Assembly: GCA_905250025.1 (NCBI GenBank)
Contig: CAJNOJ010000092.1
Location: forward strand, 1-64,000
Direction: 5' to 3'
DNA: 64,000 nt
From: Adineta ricciae
Taxonomy: Eukaryota; Rotifera; Eurotatoria; Adinetida; Adinetidae
The notes under the pieces are model-generated. The model was not told the DNA's origin, ran no database searches, and worked only from the letters and a program-made list of their open reading frames with translations. Of this stretch, positions 1 to 15,540 are shown piece after piece. The translations under genes and the position numbers were made by a program. Numbering within the stretch: position 1 is the stretch's first letter; the number at the start of each line of letters is the position of its first letter.

Positions 1-3000
1 GATTATCTCTCTGTACTCTCACGATATTTCCTCTTCCTTTCTGGCGTCACCGATCGACGCAGGATTGTATTCGTATACAGATTCAAATGGCATGTTGCTA
101 GAAAAAGAGTAATACAAACAAGACGTGCCTATACACTGCACGGAATCATTGATGATACGAACAATGATCACTGCAAGTCAACAAGATGAGGAAAAAGTGA
201 TTGGCATCAGTGAGACATATGCTGTTAGCTAGTGCATCGGGGAAAAAAAGATGGATATCATATTAGGTGATGTAAGACAGGAAACGTCGGATTCCTTTTC
301 TTCTTGCTCTCAATTCACAACAAGAGTAGATCAGCGAAAAGTGAGAATACAATTATATTTATTAGAGTTTAATTAGTAAGGAACAGAGGAAATGCGATAA
401 TTTCCGCGTCGACGAATAGTTTATCAATGAACAATTCTGACGACAAACAAACAAATAGAACCAATGCCAAGATGTCAAATTGTAAACTTCGAATACATAC
501 AGTAAGTTTAATCGATTGACCTTTACGATTGCCGTGACAACTTCGCTATTTCAGTCGATATGGTTCAGAAGCTCGACTAGATTTTCGAACGATATGTAGT
601 AAAGTGTTCTCCTTGTGTAAATGATGATCACATCAGTTGATATTAATTAACGAGAACATGTAATGAGAATGCATATTTTTCTCTTTCTTTCTCATGTTCT
701 GTCTTCATACAATTTAATCCATGAAAGTAATCGAAAATTTTCTCTTTCGATTGACAAACAGAGTTCATTTAGTTCTGAATTTGAACAGATCATTGTTGCT
801 CTCACTGATCGCCTTTATATACAATGCATACAAAGGCATATCGAATGTTGATAAATCCAAACAAAACAATGAGAAAAATGAGGTACGCTTTGTTGCCAAT
901 ATTTAACAACACACGATCGACGAAGGTGCATTCTTTCTCATGCCACTTCTCACGCGAAAAAGACAGCGAAGGAAAAGAAGAGCGAGGAAAAAAAAACTTT
1001 TGCATTTTGCAAACCTCTCCCGTTTATTTGAAGTAGATCAAATTTCGTAACATTGATGATTAGAAGAGAACAAGAGAGAAACAAAGATGTGTGTGTGTGT
1101 ATGTCTCTCTCCCTCTCTTACTGTCTAATTGAGGATGCTCTCCTTCACCTCTTTTAACTCAACAGCACCTGTTCAGTTTTGAATATATTTGACGATTTAA
1201 AATGCAAAAGAAGAACAACGTACTCTTCTGATAAGAACAAATCGAAGAAGGGGCGAGAAAGAAGAGATCACACAATTAATTTGACCGACGAACTCTCACA
1301 CAAAGATCATAATTGATTTTCAAATGATGCGTACATGTTCTCTCGTTTTATCTTTTGTATTCATGCACCTGCTGAGTATGTTTGTGCCATTCACTAGTTG
1401 CCGCTCTATGATTAGACACGGTAATCGGTCCGTTTTTCTTCTTCCTCCTTTTTATTCCAATTCTAAGCGTGAATACCCACATGAGTGGGTGATGTTTTAA
1501 TTATGATACATACGCGTCATCATCATCGTCTTCGTCTTAGTTGATGGCTCTATACTAGTCATAACGAAAGAACAGGCTGGATCGAATGTCGTTCTCCCGC
1601 TTCATCTCTCTGCTTTTTTTTTCTTGTGCTAGCGCTTGCCTACATGTTTGAAATTTGATCTACTACGTTGTCGTCATCTTAGCATTCGTATGAGAAAAGT
1701 GGGACGGCATCGAAGAAAAAGCCGAGAAAAGGAACTTAATGCGTATGTAATAGACAAAAAAAACTTGTGTACTAAATAATATCTCATCATCAGTAGTAGA
1801 AAAGCAAGAAAAAAAAAGACTAACTGACCAATTAGAATGCATAACGATAAAATTACCAACCAATCAGACTAGAAAGGATGCGCTTATATTTCTTTCTCTT
1901 TTCTCTTCTTTTCTTTTTTTTTCTTCCACAGCATACTACTGAAGAACCTCTTACTTATCGTTTTTCTCGTTGTTGGTATTGACACATCGAAAAACGCATC
2001 AGAAAGGAAAAGATAGGTATGTAAAAGAGAAATAAAAGATGATATCGATGGATCAAACTGAGTGGATCGAATTCGATATGTATATACTAATTGTGAGAGA
2101 AGGTGAAAGGTAATAGAGCAGTTGTAACGTCAAAATGTTATTTTGATTTCTAGTCGTCAAAATACATTTGATCAGTCGAACTTCGCTAAGAATATCTCGA
2201 AAAGACAAAAGTCGTTTGTTCTTTATTTTTGTTTTCGTCTATTTATTCATCTGTACGACGTAAAAACATATGATTGACAGTTTAGTTGTTTTTTTAATGC
2301 CGCTATGATGCATACACATATTAAATAGACGTGTCCGTTTCTATTTGAACATCAAAAAAAAGCAAACGCTCTTCAGTTGTGTCAACAATCGAGTCAGTCA
2401 AATTTATTGTCTATGTTGATGATGCCAACATATACAGACATACACACGTATCGACAAACAAACAAACAAACAAATTAGATACTGTCGTTCTGTCCTTTGA
2501 TTCTTTCGCTTTACACGACTATTGAATTAGGCAGACATTCTTCCGATCCTGTACCCGAAAGAGTCCATTATATAGTACATATACCTGTATATATTAGTAA
2601 AATGGCAATACGCCGTAACCTTAGATTCCGAATCGAATCAAGGACACAGTAACGATGTTGAGCCGGAGGTGCTTTATACGCGTGAGCATAAACGAAAAAG
2701 TGTGATAGATACATATATGTGTATGTGTGCATATAGGAAAGAGTCGAGTAAGTGTGTATATGTGTACAAATGCATAATTGAGCGGAAATAATGTTTTCAC
2801 ACCAGCAGGGGCGGAGAAGATGGATTTTCCTTAATGCTTACTCAAACACACATGGTAACTAAATAGAAGTGAAAAAGGGATTACATGTCGATCTTCTACT
2901 TTGCACTAGTACGGTCGATTGCTTTGTCTAGACAAGAGGTGAAAAGGAAATGTTCGCTTAGGGGATAAATAGAAAGAGTCGATTTATCAATAACTCATTT

Positions 3001-3204
3001 GCATACTTTGTATCCATAGAAATGCGTCAGAAATCAGATAATTTTAATCATGCTGAGATTCGACTTCTATCGTAGTCCTAATTATCAAAGAAAATAATTG
3101 TGACTATATAACATCAGGAGCCACAGGATGTCGATTTGCTTCGTCTTTTCTCAACTTTGATCGTTCGTTCAATGTAATATGTGTCTGTTGTATTGTTTTT
3201 TTAG
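1..3204. other. Long non-coding stretch upstream of eya
   Basis: No reading frame here resembles a known protein, and the small ORFs on both strands look random. The stretch is rich in poly-purine and poly-pyrimidine runs, short GT and CT repeats, and one AAAC microsatellite near 2453-2475. The first eya exon I can place (3205) is preceded in its own frame by a stop inside the splice acceptor. At least one further 5' exon carrying the start codon, or a 5' leader, should therefore lie here. I could not place it. Confidence 0.5.
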
Positions 3205-5890
3205 CCTACAATTAAATTCATTGACAACAATTGCGTCACATCGGAGTAAGTCGTATGATTTCATGCGATCGTTTCTAACCGTACTTGTTTTTCGTCTTCT
3301 ATTATTTAGATCTCTTCCCATTGATCTGGTTGTGTCCAAACGTAAACGATCATCAAACGGTAGGAAGAAGACGAGAGGGGAGGGGAAAAGTTAATCAGTA
3401 ATCTGAAACTTGTCGAACATGTGTCTTATTTGAAATTGTTCAACTGACAGATTCGCCTGAATAACAAACTTGATGATAAATCAGAATAGACAGACAAGTG
3501 GTCAATAATCATTTTCAATCATGGTGAATTTATTTGAGAATGTTCTTCATATGTTGCTTTTCTAGAGAATGAGCAAGACTTTTTAAACGAATCGACGACA
3601 AATCCGAGTTACTACTATCATCCACACAGTTCTACAATCTTCGACGGGTGAGTTTGGTTTTGACAAAAAAGATAAATATGACCTTCACGTTGTTTTTTCT
3701 ATCCTCCATTTTGATTCGCTCTCGCTTTTTTCTTGTGTTAGAAGAGGGGGAGAAAAAGAAAAGCATCATTCTCTTCCGAACGTTTGCTTTGTAGTTTTTC
3801 TTCCTTCAAAAAGAATAAAGGTAAGATTTCACTAGTTGAACCGTAACAGGATAGGGTTTTTCGTCTTCAAGTAGAATACATTAGCAGGTATCAGATTAAG
3901 ATCCTTTGATTCTTTTTCGTGTCTATGAATAAAGAAAATCGCGCATGCACCTGTGACTTACATTTGAGTGGACAACTGAATAGCGGCACGAGGGCAGTTT
4001 TAATACAAAAAGAAGTGAAGAAAGTTTCATTCGTTACCTATTCGATGACTTCTTTCTGTTCTAGCCAACCGTCGATGGCAAGCTATTCATTCTCCTCGCC
4101 GGGATACGTTAACATACCTCCATACTACAATACTACACCAAATGGATACTCGGGATTGAATTTTCAATATCCTTTACCTGAAGGTAACGTTAGCAATTCA
4201 TGAAACATTCTGATCTAACCTTTTTTTTCAATCATTTTATCAAGCGTATTCAACTCCTGGTGCTGCATCGGCAACGAGTCTAACAAGTCCATCGCCGTAT
4301 GGTACTCAATCCGTAAGTTGAAAGCCATTGTATTTCAAGTGAAGCAATCATCGAATTTTCTCTTCCGCAGACTCTAGATACAAGTTATTATCATCAATTT
4401 CAACCATCCCTTGGCTATCCATGTTACTCAGCAGCTACCTATCCATCACCGTACAATCTCAATTCGTCAACAACATCTCCAAATCAATTAACATCTTCGT
4501 TAAAAAACTCTCAAGGATATCCAATTGAATCCCTTCCACCGACAATTCTCGATCATCCGAATCAGTATTCGAATCCAAGTGTACTTTCATCTCCCAACTC
4601 TCCATCACCTTCGATTAAAACGGAAACAAGTGCACGATGTATGTACATTGAACGAAAAAAAAAGAGATTCTCCTTCGCTAATTTTGCCTTCGTCTTTCAA
4701 TTTAGCATCGAAATCGAAAAATAATCGTGGAAGAAATAAAACTCAACAACAGCAATCATCGCCTGATCCAGATAATCATATTGAAAGAATATTTGTTTGG
4801 GATTTAGATGAAACAATTATTATCCTACATTCATTGTTAACAGGCACATATGCTCAACGTTATCAAAAAGTAAATTCTCATGTCTTGCGCACGATCGATT
4901 GACATAGTTTTCTTTCCTTCTCTGAATTGCAACAGGATGCTCAAGCAGCCATGGCACTTGGTTTACGTATTGAAGATATCATTTTTAACTTAGCTGATGC
5001 ACATTTATTTTTCAACGATTTGGAAGAATGCGATCAAGTTCATATCGATGATGTTTCATCCGACGATAATGGACAAGATCTCAGGTAAGCATCAGCTTGA
5101 TCAATACCGTGTAAAACTTTTCTGTCGATTTGGTATTTAGTAATTACAATTTCTCTGCGGATGGTTTTCATTCATCAAGCAATGTTAATAATCCATGTAT
5201 CAGTAGTACAGTTCGCGGTGGAGTTGATTGGATGCGTAAATTAGCTTTTCGCTATCGACGTATAAAGGAAATCTACAATACATATCGAATAAATCCTCAA
5301 AGTAAGTTGTCCTGTGTTCCTCTCTCCCTCTCAATTAATTCGCCATCTTGGTTGGTAATTAGATTTACTTGGTCAACAAAAACACGAAGATCTACTTCAA
5401 TTGCGTGCTGATATTGAGAGTTTAACCGGCTCATGGCTTTCATTAGCAATAAAAGCATTGAATATTATTAAACAACGGTAATAGAAACGAAACATTTCGA
5501 TCATCTGAGTTGTTGGTCTCATGTTTCTAGAAAAAATTGTATCAATATTCTTGTTACAACATGTCAATTAGTACCAGCGTTGTCGAAAGTTATTCTATAC
5601 GGACTCGGTGGTGTGTTTGATATCGAAAATATTTATAGCGCGACTAAAATTGGCAAAGAAAGTTGTTTCGAACGTATACACACAAGATTTGGACGAAAGC
5701 CGACCTATGTGGTCGTTGGCGATGGTCGAGATGAAGAATTAGCTGCTAAACAGGTAAGTTTCGAGAGAAGTCACTGGAAAAAAAACACTCTTCTCATTGT
5801 TCTATTTAGCTTTCCTGGCCATTTTGGCGTGTTAGTGAACATCAGAATCTGACCGCACTTATTCATGCACTCGAATGGCAATTTTTATAA
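3205..5890 (+). CDS. eya: Eyes absent homologue (EYA transcription cofactor / protein phosphatase), 5' end not located
   Basis: EYA proteins are transcriptional co-activators that bind SIX homeodomain factors and are also HAD-type protein tyrosine phosphatases. The exons I can join are about 3205-3245, 3310-3359, 3566-3648, 4065-4184, and then six to seven more up to the stop at 5888-5890; phases agree at every junction. The N-terminal part is Tyr/Ser/Pro rich, like EYA transactivation regions. The C-terminal EYA domain begins near 4770 with [16 protein letters not shown] (the DxDxT nucleophile motif) and continues through [48 protein letters not shown] and VVGDGRDEE, ending HALEWQFL. It matches animal EYA almost without gaps, so the phosphatase should be active. 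Introns are short. The initiator Met is not identified, because the first exon found has an in-frame stop directly upstream. Confidence 0.93.
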
Positions 5891-6411
5891 ACGAGAAATC
5901 ATCGACGCGAACTGGAGTTTCTTTCTAAATCAACGTGTGCGTGTGTACTATTGTCTTGTCTTGTCATTCCTTGCCTCATTATGTGTTCTTCTCTTCATCT
6001 TTTTGAAACTACCTTTACACACAGTGATTATATGGAATCATATGCGGCTACAATCTTATGCGCATATTTAATTATATACATATTCTTTGCCTTCTTTTGT
6101 GTGTTTCTTATTTATAATAATATGACTATGGAAAAGACTTCAACGAATATTATCTTGTGTAAATAACAAATCTGTCTGTGTTTTACCTTCGAAATCGCGT
6201 ATAGGAAAGTCACATATTTCGAATGAAACTTTACGTAATAGATCGTCATCCGCAATCTGATTTATCTTGAAAATGTATAGAAATGTTGATCAAGAAATTG
6301 ATCTTATTATGAAACATTCTAATGAAAGTAATCAGATATATTCAAAAATGTCGATATGATGTAATCAATGATAAAAAGCTGGTTGTCCGTAAAGCGAAAT
6401 CCGACATTCGT
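5891..6411. other. Intergenic, converging 3' ends of eya and the ART-TPR gene
   Basis: About 520 bases between two convergent genes. It probably holds both 3' untranslated regions. I see no further gene. Confidence 0.5.
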
Positions 6412-8400
6412 TCATTGGATTTTCGATGTGACCCGTTTGATATCTTGTTCAATTCGGATGACATCGGGATGATTTGACGGTAAAATACAACGACGCATTG
6501 TTGCTGCCTTTTCATACTGAGTTTTCGCTTGAAGAAAATCACCTTTCATTTCATAGACTAACCCAATATTTTTCAAAGACAAAGCGATGTCCGGATGGTT
6601 CGTTGATAAAGCTTTATACTTGATATTCAGCGATTTAGTAAAATGTTCCAATGCAGAATCTAACTGACCGATACAACCATAGACTGTTGCAAGATTGTTA
6701 TGTGTCGCACTTAGATTGATATGATCATCGGGTAGATGTTGACTTTTGATTGTCAATGCTTTTTGATGACATTCCAGTGCTTGGGAATATTTCTTTTCAT
6801 TTTCGTAAACACAACCCATGTTATTCAAACACATGGCAACATCAGGATGATTCTCACCATAGGCTTTTTTCCAGACTGATAATGCTTTGTTATAAAATTC
6901 CAATGCGTGTCTGTAATCACCTTTCTTTTGATAAGTATTGGCTATACTGTTGTAACTACACGCCAAGTTTGGGTCATTGGTTTTTAAAGTTTGCTGACGA
7001 ATTGCGATTGCTTGTTGGTGCCATTCTAAACTGGATTCATAATCGCCTTTTTCATCGTTAACAAGGCCGAGACCATAGTGACAATCAGCGAGATTGATAT
7101 GATTCGATGGCAATTCTTTTAATAAACGTCGATAGAATTTCTCGGCATCGTCGAATTTATTCATTTTTCGTAGAACTTTACCGAACGTCAGCAGATCCAT
7201 CTGTTCCGTACTATATAGTAATTTCAATGGTTCGAGATGAAATTTCAGAAGTTTATGTTTATTCGTCGATAATTTCATTCGAATGATCCATATTCGCTGA
7301 TTTTCATCTTCTTGTTGATGAACACTAATCAAATGAAAGATGGATCCTAAGGTGAAAAGTATTTGATCTTCGCCCATAAAGAAACTAAATGGTGTAATGT
7401 TACAAAACGGTTTCTGTGGATCAGTATTCGGATCGGCGCTGATTTCGAACAGAACTTTCTCTAATTCGCTGGTCATATCCGCATGAGACAGATAATCAAG
7501 TGTTTGTTGTCGATTGATGTTCGTCGTGAAGTAACTATTGATGGAAAGAAACTCGCCAGTCGAACTTTTAAATAATTCAATTTCATCCGAGGACATGAGA
7601 TAACTTCGGTAAACACGAAGTGAACTTGTACATTTATTCTGTTCGATCAATCGTTGAACGTCACGGATAAAGAAACGAAACATGAGTAGAAGATCGAGAT
7701 TTTGTATCCGAAAAGCTTTGTTCAACAAACGATAAACAAACGTATCGCGTGTAAACCACCATAGCGCACGGTCGGATGAATAATCAATTTCGAATTCTCG
7801 TAGAATATTCAATTCACTATCGTTCCCTTTGTATTCATTTTTACACAGAGTGATCAACTCCTTTTCATCACTTGCTATTGGTTTAATATGTAAAAGATAT
7901 TCGATTAATAGTTGAGAGTACAGAAAATTTTCATTGACTTCTTTGCTGTTGTCACAATTTGTTAAGAAAAATGTGACTGGTAATGGTTCGTTGATATTGA
8001 TGTGACAACGTTGCTCGTGATTTGTGCGTATTTGCGACTCTAATTCACCTAATTTATTGATCACATCTTTGATTTTTGCGTAACTTTTCGCCCACCGTTC
8101 ATTTCGTTCTTTATCTAAGCAGTATACATAAATAGAATACACTTGTCGTAAATTATGTATTCGCGGGACGATGTCACGTCCTAAACGACCACTTATAATC
8201 AAAACGAATCGATCTTTCGGCTGCGACTGAATGTATTGTATACATTCATCACCGTCTTGAAATGTTTTCAAATGATTGATACACTTCCGGAGACGTTGTT
8301 GAGCTTCAACGTTTTCAATTGAGTCGTTAACAGCCGCATCTAACCAAACTAATGAAAATGTTTCTAAATTTTTGCTTTGCTCACGATGACTTGTCATCAA
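6412..8400 (-). CDS. ADP-ribosyltransferase-like domain fused to kinesin-light-chain-type TPRs
   Basis: Single-exon gene of 662 residues. Residues 1-200 form an alpha/beta region seen in many bdelloid proteins, with FSLVWLDAAV and FVLIISGRLG. Residues 200-360 look like an arginine-specific mono-ADP-ribosyltransferase fold of the R-S-E class: Arg in VYRSYLMS (about 265), the S-T-S-like stretch SINSYFTT (about 286-293), and GEDQILF (343-349) where the E-x-E of the toggle loop is expected. The second, catalytic Glu is Gln here, so transferase activity is doubtful. Residues 400-640 hold five to six TPRs of about 42 residues with NHPDVA-type linkers, as in kinesin light chain. The TPRs probably bind protein partners. 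Absence of introns is unusual beside its neighbours. The substrate is unknown. Start chosen as the first Met of the frame. Confidence 0.8.
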   Translation of the reverse strand: MMTSHREQSKNLETFSLVWLDAAVNDSIENVEAQQRLRKCINHLKTFQDGDECIQYIQSQPKDRFVLIISGRLGRDIVPRIHNLRQVYSIYVYCLDKERNERWAKSYAKIKDVINKLGELESQIRTNHEQRCHININEPLPVTFFLTNCDNSKEVNENFLYSQLLIEYLLHIKPIASDEKELITLCKNEYKGNDSELNILREFEIDYSSDRALWWFTRDTFVYRLLNKAFRIQNLDLLLMFRFFIRDVQRLIEQNKCTSSLRVYRSYLMSSDEIELFKSSTGEFLSINSYFTTNINRQQTLDYLSHADMTSELEKVLFEISADPNTDPQKPFCNITPFSFFMGEDQILFTLGSIFHLISVHQQEDENQRIWIIRMKLSTNKHKLLKFHLEPLKLLYSTEQMDLLTFGKVLRKMNKFDDAEKFYRRLLKELPSNHINLADCHYGLGLVNDEKGDYESSLEWHQQAIAIRQQTLKTNDPNLACSYNSIANTYQKKGDYRHALEFYNKALSVWKKAYGENHPDVAMCLNNMGCVYENEKKYSQALECHQKALTIKSQHLPDDHINLSATHNNLATVYGCIGQLDSALEHFTKSLNIKYKALSTNHPDIALSLKNIGLVYEMKGDFLQAKTQYEKAATMRRCILPSNHPDVIRIEQDIKRVTSKIQ

Positions 8401-9875
8401 TAGTGAAAAAGCGTCAGTTATATTTTATGAATATGTATCTTCTTCTTGCTCGTCGTGTTTCTCACATTACAAAGAAAAAATAACACGCTTCGCTTGACTA
8501 ACCCCAACTGACTTCATTCACGATAGACGGGCTTATTGTATTGTCTTCATACGAAAAAGAAACTAGGTGAATATCGTCGAGATCGATGAGGAAATAAACT
8601 GTTTTGTATTCATAATGAATTCTCCTGATATTTAGATGTTTGTTTTCTTTACGAGACCTATGATGACAATAGCGCTGGTTCCGACATATCGAGGCGCGAG
8701 ATTGGAAGAAAAGAACAGAAAAGAATTGATTAGACTTTCAGATTTTGATCTTTGATCAATGAACGACGTCATCGGGCGGATTACAAGTACATGAATGTTC
8801 TAAAACAAATCTTTCTATTATTTATCATTTACTTCTTGATGATCCTTCTGTCCTTCAAAATTTGCCAATAACCTTTTCGAATCATTAATCCATCAAAGCT
8901 TATTGACATCTGATGAAAAGTTTATTATTTCATTCGTTAGTTCAAGAGGTATAATTAAAAGTTCGCTGACTTTCTATCTGATCATAGAACGATTCGGTCG
9001 TAGATATGTCGAGCAAGGTCAAAGACTTTTGCGTATATTCATCGATTATGCTGTCGGAATGTGTGTTTTTTCAGTTATTTATATTTATTCTGTGTAATTA
9101 CCATAAAAATTCTTTTGCACGTTTGTTTTTTCCTTTTTTTTTGTAAGTCGTAATTCGAGAACAAACTGACTGAGTCACTGATAATAATCTTCGATGCTCT
9201 TTTAACGACATTTTATTATACCGACGCAGAATCGCTTTTTCGGTTATCTGACACGTGCTGAACGAATGCCACGGACTTTGGACATGAGGGAATCATGTAT
9301 TTTGTTTTTCTCACGATTTTATTTGTTGTTAATATTTTGAAATGGATATATAGCGAAGACATCGTGGAATAGAACACTGACATACGCTTTGACTTTCACT
9401 GATATACGAACCAACAAACATGAAATGATCATATAAGCAAATGAGAAAACTGTTCAATCAGATGACAAACTAATGGCTTTGCCGAACAACAACTAATCAA
9501 GAAAACATCGAGATAGAAATGTAGAGGAAATGAACTTTTAATTAGTCTTACGATGGAAATGACGAATGCAATAGTTTGAAAGAAGTACAATAGAGACAAG
9601 ATGAATGATGTTGATTCATCGGGTGAAAGATAAAGAACGAAATCGAAGCAAATCATGTTTATGGGAACAACAAAAGACAAATGACACAACACGCAGAAAG
9701 AGAATATGAATATGATAAATATGAACGAAAATAAGACGCAGAGAGCAGCTAGCGTTCGATGTTATTGATCGCCAAGAAAAAAAGAGAGATTTCTAGAGGT
9801 TGAGGGATTGCTAAGCATTGCTGTTGCTAATCAATAACAATACATTTATATGATGATGATGATGTTTCTGTTGAA
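8401..9875. other. Intergenic, no gene recognised
   Basis: About 1.5 kb with only short, unconvincing frames. It holds the 5' flank of the ART-TPR gene and the 3' flank of the antizyme gene. Confidence 0.5.
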
Positions 9876-10715
9876 TTAACACTCATTATCAACAATGTAA
9901 ACCATATGTAATTGTTCACCTTGTTGATCATTCGGTTCAATCAATGTATTGTCCGGTGATAGAACATGGAAACCAAGAAACATGAATGTTTTCACCAACG
10001 ATGCACGATCGGAACGCGTCTTGTCAAAACAAACGATGACATGTTTGCAATGTAAAGTATCATCAGCGAATTCAAGTAGACTGATGAATCTAATTTTTCA
10101 AAAAAAAAATAAATGAAAATAAGTTGTTATTGAAGGCTTTCCTAGATCTTACTTTTCTTTTGATTCTTCATTCAATTGCTGTGGAAGTTCTACATAAAGA
10201 GAATGACCACGTAGTTTAATTAGCCATAAGAGATCATGCTCAACGGTAAATTCATCCAGTTCAACATTTCTTTGTTTGTAATTTTCACCATCATTAAATT
10301 TATTGTTATCATTAGCAAACTTCTACAAGAATCAGATGAGAATAGATCGTTAGAAAAGAAAATTTTGCTTTTAAATATAGGTAAATACTTGTGGAATTCC
10401 TAAGGATTTGATGGATGTTTCATTGTGGCGCGAGGCTAATACTCGTCGTCCAACGCTGCCGCCCTCTGCGCTTACTTTCGATGTTAAGACTGCAGCAGCT
10501 AAACAATGGAAATTTTATTAGTAAGAAAAATTGCATCATTTTCTTATCTCACCGTTGGCAACATCAGGAATACCACGTTGCTTCTGCCGCGTTCCGATGA
10601 CAGAAGCGACTCATACTATAAACGGAGGAAAAAAGCAGACGCTTATGTCTTTGTTTTTCTCGAATCCAGTTTGTACTTACACTTCACTACTTGACTGAAT
10701 TTCAACACACGGCAT
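9876..10715 (-). CDS. OAZ: Ornithine decarboxylase antizyme, with +1 ribosomal frameshift
   Basis: Antizyme binds ornithine decarboxylase, sends it to the 26S proteasome without ubiquitin, and inhibits polyamine uptake. Exons on the minus strand: 10681-10715, 10553-10615, 10389-10498, 10153-10322 and 9876-10089. The first frame starts MPCVEIQSSSEV and stops after 28 codons at UCC-UGA-U, the conserved antizyme shift site. Moving +1 there continues as DVANAAAVLTSK and stays open through the next three introns to the stop at 9876-9878. The C-terminal core is typical: GHSLYVELPQ, LLEFADDTL, VIVCFDKTRSDRASLVKTF and MFLGFHVLSPDN. Total about 196 residues, near the usual antizyme size. The shift is expected to respond to polyamines, as in other eukaryotes. 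Confidence 0.93.
10564..10569 (-). promoter_or_regulatory. Antizyme +1 programmed frameshift site (UCC-UGA)
   Basis: In minus-strand reading the second exon runs TGG TAT TCC TGA TGT; the zero-frame stop is TGA at 10564-10566. TCC-TGA-T is the conserved metazoan antizyme slip site. The downstream protein is in the +1 frame only, which directly supports use of the shift. A stimulatory structure further downstream was not analysed. Confidence 0.9.
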
Positions 10716-11647
10716 GATTAATCTTTGAATTTAGAAATAATAATCGACGAAACGATGAATCTTGTATGGATAATGGTTAAGTAAGTTTTAACATATACAC
10801 CGCTACGACAATAACAACACAACACCGTAGAAAGCGACTGATTGCGCACTGGGGTTAATGTCGATGTAGCTCCTTTATATATTCTATAAAGAACGAAAGA
10901 AAAGAGAAAAATGAGTGAGAAAATATTCGACAGAATGAAAGAAAAAAAGATCCCAGAATATAATATGATAGGATAGAAAAGGTCGCCTTCGTCGTTTTTT
11001 TTCATGTGCGTCATAATATGTTCTATATTTCTCTCGTTTTTGCCATTAGGGTTCGAACCCTTTTCTTCTCTTTCTTTCTTTCTTTCTTCGTCAGTGTCTA
11101 TCAGCCTTCATCCAGCTGTGCTGAGCACAATCATGTGATGATGCTCTCTGCCTTCCTGGTCCAGAAATCCGTTGATTTATAAAACAAAAACGAGGCCGTT
11201 GTTTCCACTAGACGATACTCTCGTTCACAGCCTTTCTGTTTCTCACAGAACCGATCGACGAATCAGATAAATAAGAAAAGCTAAATTTCTTTTTCATTTT
11301 TTTTTCTATAACACGTAAATAGATAGATTACACGTACACACTCAATTACACATACATATGAGGAATGCGAGCAACAGGCAATTGTATATACACTGAAAAA
11401 AAAGGGAAAGATGAGTCAACATTTAAACGATGTTGGATTATTTTTATCTCTGAGTTGTAAGATATTGAGAAAAAAAGAACGAAATATCGAAGTTTAAAGA
11501 AGTAAGAATCATAGCTCTGAATTCATGTATGCCGAGAGCAATTTCTGTTCGCACTGGACGGCATCAGTAGTTAAAAAGAAAAAGAAACGAAAAGACAAGT
11601 TTATCACACCGGATTGAAAAAAGCTCGTTAAAGAAATAAGAGAAAAT
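10716..11647. other. Intergenic, no gene recognised
   Basis: About 930 bases between the antizyme start and the end of the kinase gene. AT-rich with simple CTTT runs near 11075. No convincing frame. Confidence 0.5.
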
Positions 11648-14204
<2,557 letters not shown>

Positions 14205-15540
14205 TATCTTCACGCACGAAATTATCAATCATCTAAATGAAGACGAAAGAATGTCGATGTTTCGTTTTCGTACGTGCAATACAATAAAAGTCTCAGATAG
14301 TTTGGCCAAAAGTTATCCCACGAAGAACAGAATAGTCGTTCGAAGGCAATCCGTTTTCATCTCATTCATAAGCTAACCGAACTCGACGCGAACGAACGTC
14401 TCGCCGACTATTTATTCTCCGTGTACATCCAACATTCTCGGATGTTTTCAAGACCCCTGCTTTATCATCATTGACTTTTATTTTATAACCCTACTTACTT
14501 GATAACAATACAAATAACTATATTGTCTCGATGTTCATAAAAAAAGCGAACTTTTCATTCCTTTACACATAATCTAGAAGAGACTAGAACAGAGCGAAGG
14601 ATGTGTAATTATGGCACATTGTATAATATGAACGAAGAAGGGAAAGAAAGAAAAAAAAGAAAGAGAAAAGTATCTTTAAGCTCTAAATAAACAGTATTGT
14701 TCAACGCGAGATATATATATAGATCTATGGGCGGAGACACGCCGGTAAACGAACGAAGTAAGACGCAACACGAATTTAATTTTGTCAATAGTCGATGTCA
14801 AACGATGATTCAATTGGAAAACGTTTTTCATACATGTTTTATCGTTCGATATTTTGAATCAGAAATCGAAATGAGCATAGCAGTGAAATAAAAGAAATGT
14901 TCTCAGTTGAAAACTAAAAGAATAGACGACGTAGGTCGATTTTGAATTCAATTAGGTTTTCGATAAGGTTTCAACTAGTTGAAAGAATAGAAAATATGTG
15001 ATTACAAAATGAATCGGTAATGATCTTTTTCTGTTTCTATAAATAACGATGTAGATCGAATCGAATCAGACGTATAGAATTTCGTATGAAAACATGAAAA
15101 AGCCTACTCGAGGATAGAAAGACCTTCAAAAATACCTCAAATTCTTTCTATTTTACTTGAATAGATGTACAAAGAAAAAATTCATTGTTAAGTACGAACC
15201 ATTTCGAGATTTTCAAGGAACCAACATTGACTCACATTCATCCGAGAAATAACAAAGGGCATTTGACATTAACCAATCACTACGAACAACTAGTCATTCA
15301 TTGAATTGAATCTATTCATCGTCACCGCTCAGCTAAATTCGATTGGACAGAATGCAGAATACATATACTTCCCTTTACACCTTCAAAATTCTTAAATTTG
15401 GATGGCGCTAGTTATCGAGTGAAGAAACTTTCTTTACAGAAATCATTCTCTCGATTGGTGTTCTTTGTACAGACGAAAATCATATAGAAATCAAAAAATA
15501 ATTCGTCTAACTATTATCTTATCTTACAATTGAATTGAAA
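14205..15540. other. Intergenic between divergent kinase and GINS4 genes
   Basis: About 1.3 kb that should contain both promoters. The kinase could have an earlier untranslated or coding exon here, but I see no LIM-type Cys/His pattern on the minus strand. Confidence 0.5.

Noticed and set aside
2453-2475. AAAC microsatellite
   Set aside because: Ordinary simple repeat; no sign of function.
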